DNA from: Hymenobacter terricola
GTDB taxonomy: Bacteria; Bacteroidota; Bacteroidia; Cytophagales; Hymenobacteraceae
Direction: 5' to 3'
Length of the DNA stretch: 47,095 nt
NCBI RefSeq assembly: GCF_017921975.2
Contig: NZ_JAGEMO020000085.1
Span: 1-47,095 of the forward strand
Below the pieces are notes generated by a model. That model searched no databases and was not told the origin of the DNA. It worked only from the letters and a program-made list of their open reading frames with translations. Shown one piece after another: positions 17,770 to 24,913 of this stretch (position 1 is the stretch's first letter; every line of letters begins with the position of its first letter). Both the position numbers and the translations under genes were made by a program.

Positions 17770-18372
17770 ATGTCCAACCTCATTCCTTCGCCCGCAGTAG
17801 TGCCCACTCCGGCGTACACGTACGCCGAATTCCGGGCCCTGGTGGGCAAGCTGGCCGCCGGGCACCACACTACCGGCGCCGACCAAAACCCGGCCTTAGT
17901 GCGTTTTACCGCCCTCAACCAAGTCCACCTCGACGATTCCTACGTCCTGCCGCTGCTGCCCGCGCTGGTCGACAAGCTGCGCCACCTGCCCCGGCCCGAG
18001 CACTGGCTGGTGCTGGGCGAAGGCTGGTGCGGCGACACGGCCCACACGCTGCCCATTCTGGCGCACCTCGCCGATGAAAGTGCGGGCAAAGTGCACCTGC
18101 ACGTCCTGCTCCGCTCTGACCATCCCGAGCTGATGGCCACCCACCAGACCGACGGCAAAAACAGCATTCCCAAACTCATCCGGCGCGATGAGGCCAGCGG
18201 GGCCGAACTTGGTTCCTGGGGCCCGCGCCCAGCCGAAGCGCATGTATTAGGCACAAGGCTGCATGCCGATAAATCTTTGCATACCAATGAGGTGGTAAAG
18301 ACAATGAATGCGTGGTACGCGGCCGATAATGGCCAATCGGTGCAGCGGGAATTGCTGGCCCTATTGGCATAA
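17770..18372 (+). CDS. Thioredoxin-family protein with a WCGD site
   Basis: 200 residues from the ATG at 17770; the frame is open upstream, but MSNLIPSP is the family-like start. It belongs to the thioredoxin-like group (PF14595 type) common in Bacteroidota, with HWLVLGEGWCGDTAHTLPIL. The CxxC of thioredoxin is reduced to W86-C87-G88-D89, so it has one active-site Cys and cannot do standard dithiol exchange. The C-terminal half has IPKLIRRD (the cis-Pro position) and GSWGPRP. No signal peptide, so it is cytoplasmic. Function is unproven in this group; a monothiol redox or binding role is inferred. The next gene starts 54 bases downstream on the same strand. Confidence 0.85.
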   Translation: MSNLIPSPAVVPTPAYTYAEFRALVGKLAAGHHTTGADQNPALVRFTALNQVHLDDSYVLPLLPALVDKLRHLPRPEHWLVLGEGWCGDTAHTLPILAHLADESAGKVHLHVLLRSDHPELMATHQTDGKNSIPKLIRRDEASGAELGSWGPRPAEAHVLGTRLHADKSLHTNEVVKTMNAWYAADNGQSVQRELLALLA

Positions 18373-18426
18373 AGTAGCGGACCAATCAAATTTCTCCCTA
18401 TTTTCACCCTCCCAATTCGCCGTTTT

Positions 18427-18783
18427 ATGCCTTTGCCGTTGCGCCGTCGCTTGCAGAAACACGTTGCCGCCTGGCCCTGGCGGCGGGTGGGCGTGCTGGC
18501 CGGTGTCAGCCTGGTGGTGGCACTAATACTGGTCGGATATGTGTTTGGGGGAAGTAACCATTTTTTTAGCCGCCTTTTTTCTGCCTTTCTCGTATTGTTC
18601 TGGCTACTGGCAATTACGTTCCTGGCCGTGGTGCCATTCGTAACCTGGGCCACAGCGCACTGGTTTGGGCGAGGCTGGGTGGAGGTATCCACCCCGGCCC
18701 CACGTCCGCGCCGGCCCGCTGCTCCCGCAGCGGCTCGTTCTTATCCTTCACCGGCTGCCTCGCGGCGGCCCGAAACACGTTAA
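18427..18783 (+). CDS. Small two-TM membrane protein of unknown function
   Basis: 118 residues. A basic N-terminus is followed by two hydrophobic segments (about 21-42 and 49-75), then a Pro/Ala/Arg-rich, probably disordered cytoplasmic tail. No family recognised. It lies between the thioredoxin-like gene and the AraC regulator, only 5 bases before the regulator's start, so the two are likely co-transcribed. Confidence 0.6.
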   Translation: MPLPLRRRLQKHVAAWPWRRVGVLAGVSLVVALILVGYVFGGSNHFFSRLFSAFLVLFWLLAITFLAVVPFVTWATAHWFGRGWVEVSTPAPRPRRPAAPAAARSYPSPAASRRPETR

Positions 18784-18788
18784 AGCCA

Positions 18789-19361
18789 TTGAAAACTAAC
18801 CTACTGCATATCAAAAACATGGTGTGCCCCCGGTGCGTCGAAGCCGTGCAAAGCCTGTTGGAACGGGCCGGCTACCGCCCCACTACCGTGACCCTGGGCG
18901 TGGCCGAGCTGGACGAAGCCACCCCCGCCGACCCCGAGGCCCTGGCCCCGCTGCTGCACGCCGCCGGCTTCGAGCTGCTGCGCGGCCGCGCCGAACAGCT
19001 CACCGAACAAATCAAAACCGTGCTGGCCGACTATCTGGAGCACCTGCGCACGGCCCGCTCGCCGCTCACCACCTCGGCATTTCTCACCGACCGGTTTGCG
19101 GCCACCTACTCGCACCTGAGCAAGGTGTTTTCGCGCACCGCCCACCTCACCATCGAGAAGTACCTCATCCGCCTCAAAATTGAGCGCGTGAAGGAGCTGC
19201 TCAGCTACGGCGAGCTCACCCTGAACCAGATTGCCGACCAGATGCGCTACAGCTCCGGCCAGCACCTGAGCAACCAGTTCCGCCAGGTGACGGGCTATTC
19301 CGTGAGCGAATTCCGCCGTTTGATGCAGCCCGGGCGCATGTCGCTCGACGCGCTGGCATAA
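18789..19361 (+). CDS. AraC-type regulator with metal-binding-like N-terminus
   Basis: 190 residues from the TTG at 18789; an ATG at 18819 is possible but would remove the beta strand before the metal motif. Residues 1-65 resemble a heavy-metal-associated (HMA) ferredoxin-like domain: LLHIKNMVCPRCVEAVQSLL has the M-x-C-x-x-C loop, and the domain ends with LLHAAGFELL. Residues 70-95 are a linker helix. Residues 95-185 are an AraC HTH pair (YSHLSKVFSRTAHLTIEKYL, IERVKELL, LTLNQIADQM, SNQFRQVTGYSVSEFRR). A DNA-binding regulator sensing Cu(I) or another thiophilic metal is the simplest reading, supported by the convergent copper-storage-type gene 190 bases away. This fusion recurs in Bacteroidota, but its metal has not, to my knowledge, been firmly assigned. 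Confidence 0.85.
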   Translation: MKTNLLHIKNMVCPRCVEAVQSLLERAGYRPTTVTLGVAELDEATPADPEALAPLLHAAGFELLRGRAEQLTEQIKTVLADYLEHLRTARSPLTTSAFLTDRFAATYSHLSKVFSRTAHLTIEKYLIRLKIERVKELLSYGELTLNQIADQMRYSSGQHLSNQFRQVTGYSVSEFRRLMQPGRMSLDALA

Positions 19362-19431
19362 TTGTCATTCCGCGCATCAAGCGGCGACGACACAATCCGT
19401 CCTGTTCTCAGCGACCAACCTGATACTATGA

Positions 19432-19463
19432 AAAGCCCCGGCTCTGCTCAGAGTCGGGGCTTT
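19432..19463 (+). terminator. Terminator hairpin after the AraC regulator
   Basis: A 15-bp stem with one wobble (AAAGCCCCGGCTCTG at 19432-19446 against CAGAGTCGGGGCTTT at 19449-19463). It is convergent between the araC-type and copper-protein genes and may serve both. Confidence 0.75.
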
Positions 19464-19550
19464 CTGCATCTACAGAAGCGTGGTTACATCGCCAGGAGCA
19501 GGGGCTTCTGCAGGACGGGTTGCTGCGGCTATGCCTGGCAATGACGGGGG

Positions 19551-19907
19551 TTAATTCTGGTGGTATTCTTTACACGCTTCCGCGCAGGCCTGGCAGGCTT
19601 TGGCGCACTGAATGCAGTGGTCGTACGGGTGCTTGGCGCACTCGCGCTGGCACTTCTGGCAAATTTCGATGCACTCCTTGATGACGTGCTGGGCGTGGGC
19701 TGAGCCGCGCGCGATGAAGGCAGCGGTGAGGCGGCAGATGTCGGCGCAGTCGCGGTCGAGGCGGATGCAGGGCACCATCATGGGCACGTCTTTTTCGTCG
19801 AGGCTGGCATCGGCGCACAGCTCGCAGGCGGCGATGCAGCGGCTGAGGGCATCGAGAACGGCCTGGTTGTTCTGGCGGGGGCGGGCGGCGGGGGCGGGCA
19901 TTTGCAT
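19551..19907 (-). CDS. Four-helix-bundle copper-binding (Csp-like) protein
   Basis: 118 residues, 15 of them cysteines spaced along helices as C-x3-C-x2-C and C-x2-C (for example RCIAACELC, KECIEICQKCQREC and DHCIQCAKACQACAEAC). This is the copper storage protein/DUF326 architecture, in which a four-helix bundle is lined with Cys thiolates that hold many Cu(I) ions. There is no signal peptide or Tat motif, so it resembles the cytosolic Csp3 type. Start ATG at 19907; an in-frame ATG two codons later is equally possible. It is convergent with the CxxC AraC regulator, suggesting a copper-handling pair. Confidence 0.92.
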   Translation of the reverse strand: MQMPAPAARPRQNNQAVLDALSRCIAACELCADASLDEKDVPMMVPCIRLDRDCADICRLTAAFIARGSAHAQHVIKECIEICQKCQRECAKHPYDHCIQCAKACQACAEACKEYHQN

Positions 19908-20193
19908 GGGAAAGTGAGGTGTTAGGTAAGAAAATGGCAGCGGTCTGTTTTCTTACGAGTTCGAAGGGACTGGTGGCCATCCATACTTCCGGCCCGCCGC
20001 CAAACACCAAGCGGCCGTGATGCCAAGCGTGCCCGCCCGCCGGTGACGAACCCTGCCCGCCCCCGGCCGGGGCGCGGCAAGCGACTGCGAAGTTTCCATT
20101 TCGGCCGAAACCCGAAGGAGACGCGCACTGCCCGCTGTGCCCGACCTTTGCCGGAAATGAACCCCGGCCCCGTTGGCTGGGTTAGTCACCACT

Positions 20194-22557
20194 GTGCCTT
20201 CTGCTTCGCCCCGCATCCTGCTGCTCACGCCGCCGCTCACGCAGCTCAATACCCCGTACCCGGCCACGGCCTACATCAAGGGGTTTTTGGGCGGGCGCGG
20301 CTATGCCGTGACGCAGGCCGATATGGGCTTGCAGCTGGTGCTGCGCCTGTTTTCGGTGGCGGGATTGCGGCGGGTGTTTGCCGAAATCGAAGCCGGCGGC
20401 TTTGCCCTCAGCGACAATGCCCGGCGGATGCTGCGCCTGCAAAACCGCTACCTGGCCACCATCGCGCCGGTCATCCGCTTCCTCCAAAACAAGGACCTGA
20501 CCCTGGCCCCGCGCATCTGCCACGGCCGTTTCCTGCCCGAAGCCAGCCGCTTCGATAACGTGGCCGACCTCGAAACCGCCTTCGGCACCATGGGCCTCAC
20601 CGACCAGGCCCGGCACCTGGCCACCCTCTACCTCGAAGACCTCGCCGACCTCATCAAGGAAACCGTGGGGCCGCACTTCGGCTTCTCGCGCTACGCCGAA
20701 AAGCTGGCCCTCTCCGCCACCAGCTTCGAGCCCCTGCACCGGGAGCTGACGGCCGCTCCCGGCCTGCTCGATACCATGCTGCTGGAGGAGCTGGAGCCGC
20801 TTTTGCAGCGCGTGCAGCCGGATATCGTGGGCTTCACCGTGCCCTTCCCCGGCAACCTCTACGGGGCCCTGCGCCTGGCCAGGCACATCAAGGAAACCCG
20901 CCCCGAAACCGTGACCATCATGGGCGGCGGCTACCCCAATACCGAGCTGCGCGACATCAAAGAGCCCCGCTTTTTCGATTACATCGACTTCCTGACCCTG
21001 GACGACGGCGAAGGCCCCTGGCTGCGCCTGTTGGACCAGTGGCCGGCCGTGGCCGGTACGGCTCCCACTGCCGTGAGCCCCTCACCGGCCATGGCCGGCA
21101 GGCATTTTACCGCCGTGAGCCCCTCACCGGCCGTGGCCGGTGAGCATTTCACCCCCTTGAACCCCTCACCGGCCATGGCCGGTGAGCATTTTACCCCCCT
21201 GGCACCCGTACCGGCCATGGCCGGGACCGTTTGCTTGCAGCGCACGTTCCTGCGCAATCCGGCCGGCGAAATCGAGTACCACAACCACCCCTTCCCCGAC
21301 GTGCCGCACCACGAAGTAGGCACGCCCGACTACTCCGACCTGCCCCTCACCGAGTACCTCTCGGTGCTGGAGGTGCTGAACCCCATGCACCGCCTCTGGA
21401 GCGACGGCCGCTGGAACAAGCTCACCGTGGCCCACGGCTGCTACTGGAAGCGCTGCTCGTTTTGCGACGTGACGCTGGACTACATCTCACGCTACGAAAC
21501 GGCCCCCAGCACCCTGCTGGTGGACAGAATCGAGCAAATTATCCAGCAAACCGGCCAGACCGGCTTTCACTTCGTGGACGAGGCCGCCCCGCCCCTGGCC
21601 CTGCGCGACCTGGCCATCGAGCTGCTCAAGCGCCGCGTGGCCATCACCTGGTGGGGCAATATCCGGTTCGAAAAAACCTTCTCGCCCGACCTCTGCCGGC
21701 TGCTGGCCGCCTCGGGCTGCATCGCCATTTCGGGCGGGCTGGAAGTGGCGTCGGACCGGCTTTTGGCCCTCATGGAAAAGGGCGTGACCATTGCCCAGGT
21801 GGCCCGCGTGACCGATGGCTTCACCCAGGCCGGCATCATGGTGCACGCCTATCTGATGTACGGCTTTCCCACCCAAACCGCCCAGGAAACCATCGACAGC
21901 CTGGAAGTGGTGCGCCAATTGTTCGCCGCCGGCGTGGTGCAGAGCGGCTATTGGCACCGCTTTTCGATGACGGCGCACTCGCCGGTGGGCAAGAATCCGG
22001 CGAAGTACCAGGTGGCCGCCATCGGCCCCGAGCCCGCCGGTTTCGCCTGGAACGACCTCTGGCACGACGACCCCCTCGGCACCGACCACGAAGCCTTCGG
22101 CCCCGGCCTGGCCAAGTCGCTCTACAACTACCTGCACGGCGTGGCGCTCGATGAGCCGCTGGCCCGCTGGTTCGATTTCAAAACCCCGAAAGCCACCACC
22201 CCGCGCCACCTCGTGCAGCAGGCCCTGCAAGCCCCCGACAAGCCCGACTTCGCCAAGCAGAACCAGCGCCTGTTCTGGCTCGGCAACGCGCCCGACTTCC
22301 GCCTCGAAGCCGGCAAAAAAGCCCCCCACGCCGTGCTCACCTGCTACGAGCAGGCCGAGGATTTCGAAGTGAAAACCACCGAAGCCACCGGCCGCTGGCT
22401 GCACCAGCTCCTCACCCAGCTCAGCCAGGATTTCGACACCAAAGTGCTGCTAAAAGACGTCGCCGCCACTTTCCCCCGGTCCGAAGGCCCGTTCGAAGCC
22501 TTCCTGCAAAGCCCGGCCTGGCTGCTGCTGCGCGAAAAAGGCCTGTTGCTCCTGTAA
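20194..22557 (+). CDS. B12-binding radical SAM protein with in-frame repeat insertion
   Basis: 787 residues from the GTG at 20194 (MPSASPRILLLTPP); a TTG at 20173 is the alternative. A near-consensus -7 box GACCTTTG lies at 20143-20150. Residues 1-280 form a cobalamin-binding-like Rossmann region (PDIVGFTVPFPGNLYGALRLA, IMGGGYPNTE, FLTLDDGEGP). The radical SAM core has the [4Fe-4S] motif HGCYWKRCSFCD, a C-x4-C-x2-C variant. It continues with FHFVDEAAPP, AITWWGNIRFE, SGGLEVASDRLL and AYLMYGFPTQT. Product and substrate are unknown. Between the two domains (about residues 282-345) sits a Pro/Ala-rich stretch of five 14-residue repeats encoded by palindromic DNA. No partner genes are obvious. Confidence 0.88.
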   Translation: MPSASPRILLLTPPLTQLNTPYPATAYIKGFLGGRGYAVTQADMGLQLVLRLFSVAGLRRVFAEIEAGGFALSDNARRMLRLQNRYLATIAPVIRFLQNKDLTLAPRICHGRFLPEASRFDNVADLETAFGTMGLTDQARHLATLYLEDLADLIKETVGPHFGFSRYAEKLALSATSFEPLHRELTAAPGLLDTMLLEELEPLLQRVQPDIVGFTVPFPGNLYGALRLARHIKETRPETVTIMGGGYPNTELRDIKEPRFFDYIDFLTLDDGEGPWLRLLDQWPAVAGTAPTAVSPSPAMAGRHFTAVSPSPAVAGEHFTPLNPSPAMAGEHFTPLAPVPAMAGTVCLQRTFLRNPAGEIEYHNHPFPDVPHHEVGTPDYSDLPLTEYLSVLEVLNPMHRLWSDGRWNKLTVAHGCYWKRCSFCDVTLDYISRYETAPSTLLVDRIEQIIQQTGQTGFHFVDEAAPPLALRDLAIELLKRRVAITWWGNIRFEKTFSPDLCRLLAASGCIAISGGLEVASDRLLALMEKGVTIAQVARVTDGFTQAGIMVHAYLMYGFPTQTAQETIDSLEVVRQLFAAGVVQSGYWHRFSMTAHSPVGKNPAKYQVAAIGPEPAGFAWNDLWHDDPLGTDHEAFGPGLAKSLYNYLHGVALDEPLARWFDFKTPKATTPRHLVQQALQAPDKPDFAKQNQRLFWLGNAPDFRLEAGKKAPHAVLTCYEQAEDFEVKTTEATGRWLHQLLTQLSQDFDTKVLLKDVAATFPRSEGPFEAFLQSPAWLLLREKGLLLL
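21039..21228. repeat. Five 42-bp palindromic repeats inside a coding sequence
   Basis: Units begin at 21039, 21081, 21123, 21165 and 21207, exactly 42 bases apart. Each has a core CCGGCC(A/G)TGGCCGG. The unit at 21165-21186 is a perfect 22-bp palindrome extending the core with CTCA...TGAG. Because 42 is a multiple of 3, the reading frame is kept and each unit yields a 14-residue peptide of the form PSPAMAGEHFTPLN. The outer units are more diverged. Confidence 0.92.
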
Positions 22558-22571
22558 ATAACTGCTTGGCG

Positions 22572-22599
22572 CCAGCCTGAGCACGGTCGTGCCGGCTGG
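22572..22599. terminator. Bidirectional hairpin between convergent genes
   Basis: CCAGCC (22572-22577) pairs with GGCTGG (22594-22599), enclosing GCACG/CGTGC (22581-22585, 22588-22592) with a 3-base and a 1-base bulge. It lies just past the radical SAM stop, before the convergent lipoprotein gene. No T-run, so termination efficiency is uncertain. Confidence 0.5.
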
Positions 22600-22679
22600 T
22601 AGAGGTGCAAGATGTTGTGTCTCTACAGCCCGATGCCCTTACTCAGCAACTGCTCTTAAGGCGGATATTGGGGTGCTAG

Positions 22680-23732
22680 TTACTTGCCCTGGAGCCATTC
22701 CACCACATCGGCCGGCAGGCCCGGCCCAAAGCGTGGGCTTAGTCCGGCGGGCACCAGCAAATCGGCGCCGGTCGTGCGGTACGTGCGCACCATGTTGCTG
22801 CCCCGGCGCCCCAGGGCATTGCGCAGCCCCGCTGCCCGCTGGAGCCCGCCCGCCCCGCCGTACAAGCCCAGAATGGGCAGCTTGCGCTTCTGCAACGCCT
22901 GAAATGCCGTTCGGGCCGCTGGGTCAACCTCCGCGTTTTGCGCAATAACAAAGGCCACGCGGGGGCCACCCGCGCCGGCAAGCAGCTGCGCCAGGGCCCC
23001 CGCCCGCAGCCCCGCAGCCCAGGCTCCGATATTGGCCGTATCGGCCCCGGCGGTGCTGTGCAGCAGCCGCAGCGCCGTTTGCAGGCGCGGAGCTTCGGCC
23101 GGGGCGGTGGCCGAATCCGCCGCCGGCAACAGCAGCACGATGAGGCCCTCCCGCGCCAGCGCATCGGCCCACAGCGCGGCCGTGGGCGCGGTTTCAGCGT
23201 CGGGCAGCAGGGCCAGCGCGGCCCCCGGCGTGCTGGTATCGGCCGGGGCAAACAGCCAGGCCGAGCCGGCGGCCTGCGGCACTTCTTCTACCCGGTAGGC
23301 GCTGGGCGTGGGGGCGCCGCGCTTCACCAGCAGGACCGGAATTTTGGTAGAATCCAGGGCGAGGCTGCCCCGCCAGAAGTCGCCGTCCAGCGTCAGGGTG
23401 AGGACCTGGCCGGGCCGGGCCGGGCGGGTGAGGCGCAGCTGGTTGTTGCTGAAAAAAATGGTATCGGCCACGAAGCTGAGCGCCCCTGCGGTCGGCACTG
23501 TGAATTCGGCCTCGTAGTGCCCGGGACTGGGGTGGCGGATGTCGAGCGCGGCGCGCAATTCCGGCTGCCCGCCCGCGCTGATGCTGCCCTCATAATGCCC
23601 CACGGGGGGCGTAGCGGCGGCCTGGGCCAGCTCCTGCTGCGGCTGGCAGGCCGGCAAAGCCAGCCCCAGGCTGAATGCCGTTAGCCCCAGGGCCCAACTT
23701 TTGAAGCAGTTGCGGTCAATCATCGGGCGCAT
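22680..23732 (-). CDS. Lipoprotein with a degenerate alpha/beta-hydrolase domain
   Basis: 350 residues from the ATG at 23732. Starts at 23750 and 23744 would be almost on the transcription start predicted from the -7 box at 23754-23761, so 23732 or 23723 is preferred. The lipobox is LALPAC. The N-terminal half (GHYEGSISAGGQPELRA, FVADTIFFSNNQLRL, TLTLDGDFWRGSL) is a small beta domain of the kind that precedes hydrolases in Bacteroidota. The C-terminal half follows a hydrolase fold (LIVLLLPAADSA, NIGAWAAGLRAGALAQLL, LPILGLYGGAGGL). The nucleophile elbow, normally G-x-S-x-G, reads G-A-W-A-A-G, so Ser is absent and catalysis is unlikely. Located at the periplasmic or outer-membrane face; role unknown. 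Confidence 0.75.
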   Translation of the reverse strand: MRPMIDRNCFKSWALGLTAFSLGLALPACQPQQELAQAAATPPVGHYEGSISAGGQPELRAALDIRHPSPGHYEAEFTVPTAGALSFVADTIFFSNNQLRLTRPARPGQVLTLTLDGDFWRGSLALDSTKIPVLLVKRGAPTPSAYRVEEVPQAAGSAWLFAPADTSTPGAALALLPDAETAPTAALWADALAREGLIVLLLPAADSATAPAEAPRLQTALRLLHSTAGADTANIGAWAAGLRAGALAQLLAGAGGPRVAFVIAQNAEVDPAARTAFQALQKRKLPILGLYGGAGGLQRAAGLRNALGRRGSNMVRTYRTTGADLLVPAGLSPRFGPGLPADVVEWLQGK

Positions 23733-23753
23733 CAAGGCGAGCATAGGCATCTC

Positions 23754-23761
23754 CAAAAGTA
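23754..23761 (-). promoter_or_regulatory. -7 promoter element of the hydrolase-like lipoprotein
   Basis: TACTTTTG on the minus strand matches TAnnTTTG. It lies between the GNAT stop and the lipoprotein's start codons and argues for a downstream start (23732 or 23723). Confidence 0.5.
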
Positions 23762-23767
23762 GGCTGT

Positions 23768-24313
23768 TTAGCGCCCCACCAGGCCCTTGCGCAAAATCAG
23801 GTCGGTTTGCACGTCCTGGCCCAGCCGGAATTCGTGCTGGCCGATTTCGCGGAAGCCAAATCGCTGGTAGAAGGCGCGGGCCCGGTCGTTCTTTTCCCAC
23901 ACGCCCAGCACCACTGCCGGGCAGTGCAGCTGCTCGGCCAGGGCCAGAATGCCGCGCATCAGCGCCGCGCCCAGGCCGGTGCCCTGCCAGTCGTCGCGCA
24001 CGTACAGCCGCTCAATTTCCAATCGGCCCGCCGCCTCCTGGCCTTCGGGCAGGCCCAGGGCCGAGTTGTCGCGCAGCTTGGCATAGCCCACCAGCTCGTT
24101 CTGCATATGCGCCAGCAGGAAGGTGTTTTCGCGGTCCTGCAGCTCGGCGAGCTGGATGTCGGGGCCAAAGTTTTCGGCCAGATAGGCCGCCATATCCGCC
24201 GCAGTATTGGTGGCGGCGAAGGTATCCTGAAACGTTCGGCGGCCGAGGTCGGCCAGTTGGGCGGCGGTAGCGGTGTTGGCCTTGGCCAGCGAAATACGCA
24301 GGGGAGATGACAT
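23768..24313 (-). CDS. GNAT-family N-acetyltransferase
   Basis: 181 residues. Transfers an acetyl group from acetyl-CoA to an amine; acceptor unknown. The fold is complete: N-terminal beta1 (PLRISLAKA), the substrate-side helix FQDTFAATNTAADMAAYL, and beta4 LEIERLYVRDDWQGTGLGAALM, with the acetyl-CoA pyrophosphate loop Q-G-T-G-L-G. The C-terminal VLGVWEKNDRARAFYQRFGF is the classic motif B. It resembles PaiA/RimI-like acetyltransferases acting on polyamines or small amines. A consensus -7 box (24318-24325) lies 4 bases before the ATG, suggesting a nearly leaderless transcript. The lipoprotein follows on the same strand but has its own -7 box. Confidence 0.92.
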   Translation of the reverse strand: MSSPLRISLAKANTATAAQLADLGRRTFQDTFAATNTAADMAAYLAENFGPDIQLAELQDRENTFLLAHMQNELVGYAKLRDNSALGLPEGQEAAGRLEIERLYVRDDWQGTGLGAALMRGILALAEQLHCPAVVLGVWEKNDRARAFYQRFGFREIGQHEFRLGQDVQTDLILRKGLVGR

Positions 24314-24317
24314 AGGG

Positions 24318-24325
24318 CAAAGGTA
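24318..24325 (-). promoter_or_regulatory. -7 promoter element of the GNAT gene
   Basis: TACCTTTG on the minus strand is an exact TAnnTTTG match, ending 4 bases upstream of the start codon. Confidence 0.6.
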
Positions 24326-24337
24326 GCGCCCGCCGAT

Positions 24338-24607
24338 TTACAGTATTTCGTCGGCGTTAGGATTCCGCGCCTCGCCGTTGCCCCGCCGCATGCGCAGCCC
24401 CCAGCGCATCAGCAGCCCGCTGGCCAGCAGCCCCACCAGATTCACGGACAGCAGCAGAGCCGATGGGCTTTGGGCCCCGTTCATGTTCCAGCTATACACC
24501 CCCACCGCCACTTTAAGGAGCAGGCCGAGGCCAAGTAGGCCCCCGCTCAGCATGAGCAGCAGGCCCACCAAACGGCGCGTAGCAGGAGGAAGGGGAGGAG
24601 TAGCCAT
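24338..24607 (-). CDS. Small hypothetical membrane protein
   Basis: 89 residues from the ATG at 24607 (MATPPLPPATRR); in-frame ATGs at 24622 and 24655 give longer forms. It has two membrane segments, about 12-34 (LVGLLLMLSGGLLGLGLLL) and 47-66 (LLLSVNLVGLLASGLLM), then a basic patch (RWGLRMRRG) and an acidic end. It resembles the small uncharacterised two-helix proteins common in Bacteroidota. No function can be assigned. It ends 25 bases before the GNAT start, on the same strand. Confidence 0.65.
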   Translation of the reverse strand: MATPPLPPATRRLVGLLLMLSGGLLGLGLLLKVAVGVYSWNMNGAQSPSALLLSVNLVGLLASGLLMRWGLRMRRGNGEARNPNADEIL

Positions 24608-24664
24608 AATGTCCCCGCTCATACGACGCGACCAAAGCCGGGGTTGGACTGCCATCGCCCATTC

Positions 24665-24695
24665 GTTGCTAATCCGGTTATTTGACGTAATTTCG
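24665..24695 (+). promoter_or_regulatory. Probable promoter of tRNA-Gly
   Basis: TTG at 24666-24668 and TAATTTCG at 24688-24695 (one mismatch to TAnnTTTG) are separated by 19 bases, which fits a -33/-7 pair. The tRNA begins 18 bases further on. Confidence 0.4.
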
Positions 24696-24713
24696 CCTCA
24701 CCAAAATATTCCT

Positions 24714-24786
24714 GCGAGAGTAGCTCAGTTGGTAGAGCATCAGCTTCCCAAGCTGAGGGTCGCGAGTTCGAACCTCGTTTCTCGCT
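24714..24786 (+). tRNA. tRNA-Gly (anticodon CCC)
   Basis: 73 bases with a full cloverleaf. Acceptor GCGAGAG pairs with TTCTCGC (one wobble). The D arm is GCTC..GAGC, and the anticodon arm is TCAGC-TTCCCAA-GCTGA with anticodon CCC, reading GGG. The T arm is GCGAG-TTCGAAC-CTCGT. CCA is not encoded. Confidence 0.97.
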
Positions 24787-24796
24787 CATTGAATCT

Positions 24797-24830
24797 GAAC
24801 CAGTTCCCTTTTAGGTAGCTGGTTCTTTTT
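24797..24830 (+). terminator. Terminator of tRNA-Gly
   Basis: GAACCAG (24797-24803) pairs with CTGGTTC (24819-24825), followed by TTTTT. It lies 11 bases after the tRNA. Confidence 0.75.
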
Positions 24831-24913
24831 ATAGCTGGTTTACTGGATTGGTTTACCTGCGGTCAATCGCCGCCCCGGTTCACTGGTCTGGTGGTATATT
24901 ATAGCGATGGGAG

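Noticed and set aside
21039..21228. Regular repeats considered as a CRISPR array
   Set aside because: Units are directly adjacent at 42 bp with no unique spacers, lie inside an open reading frame, and no cas genes are nearby.
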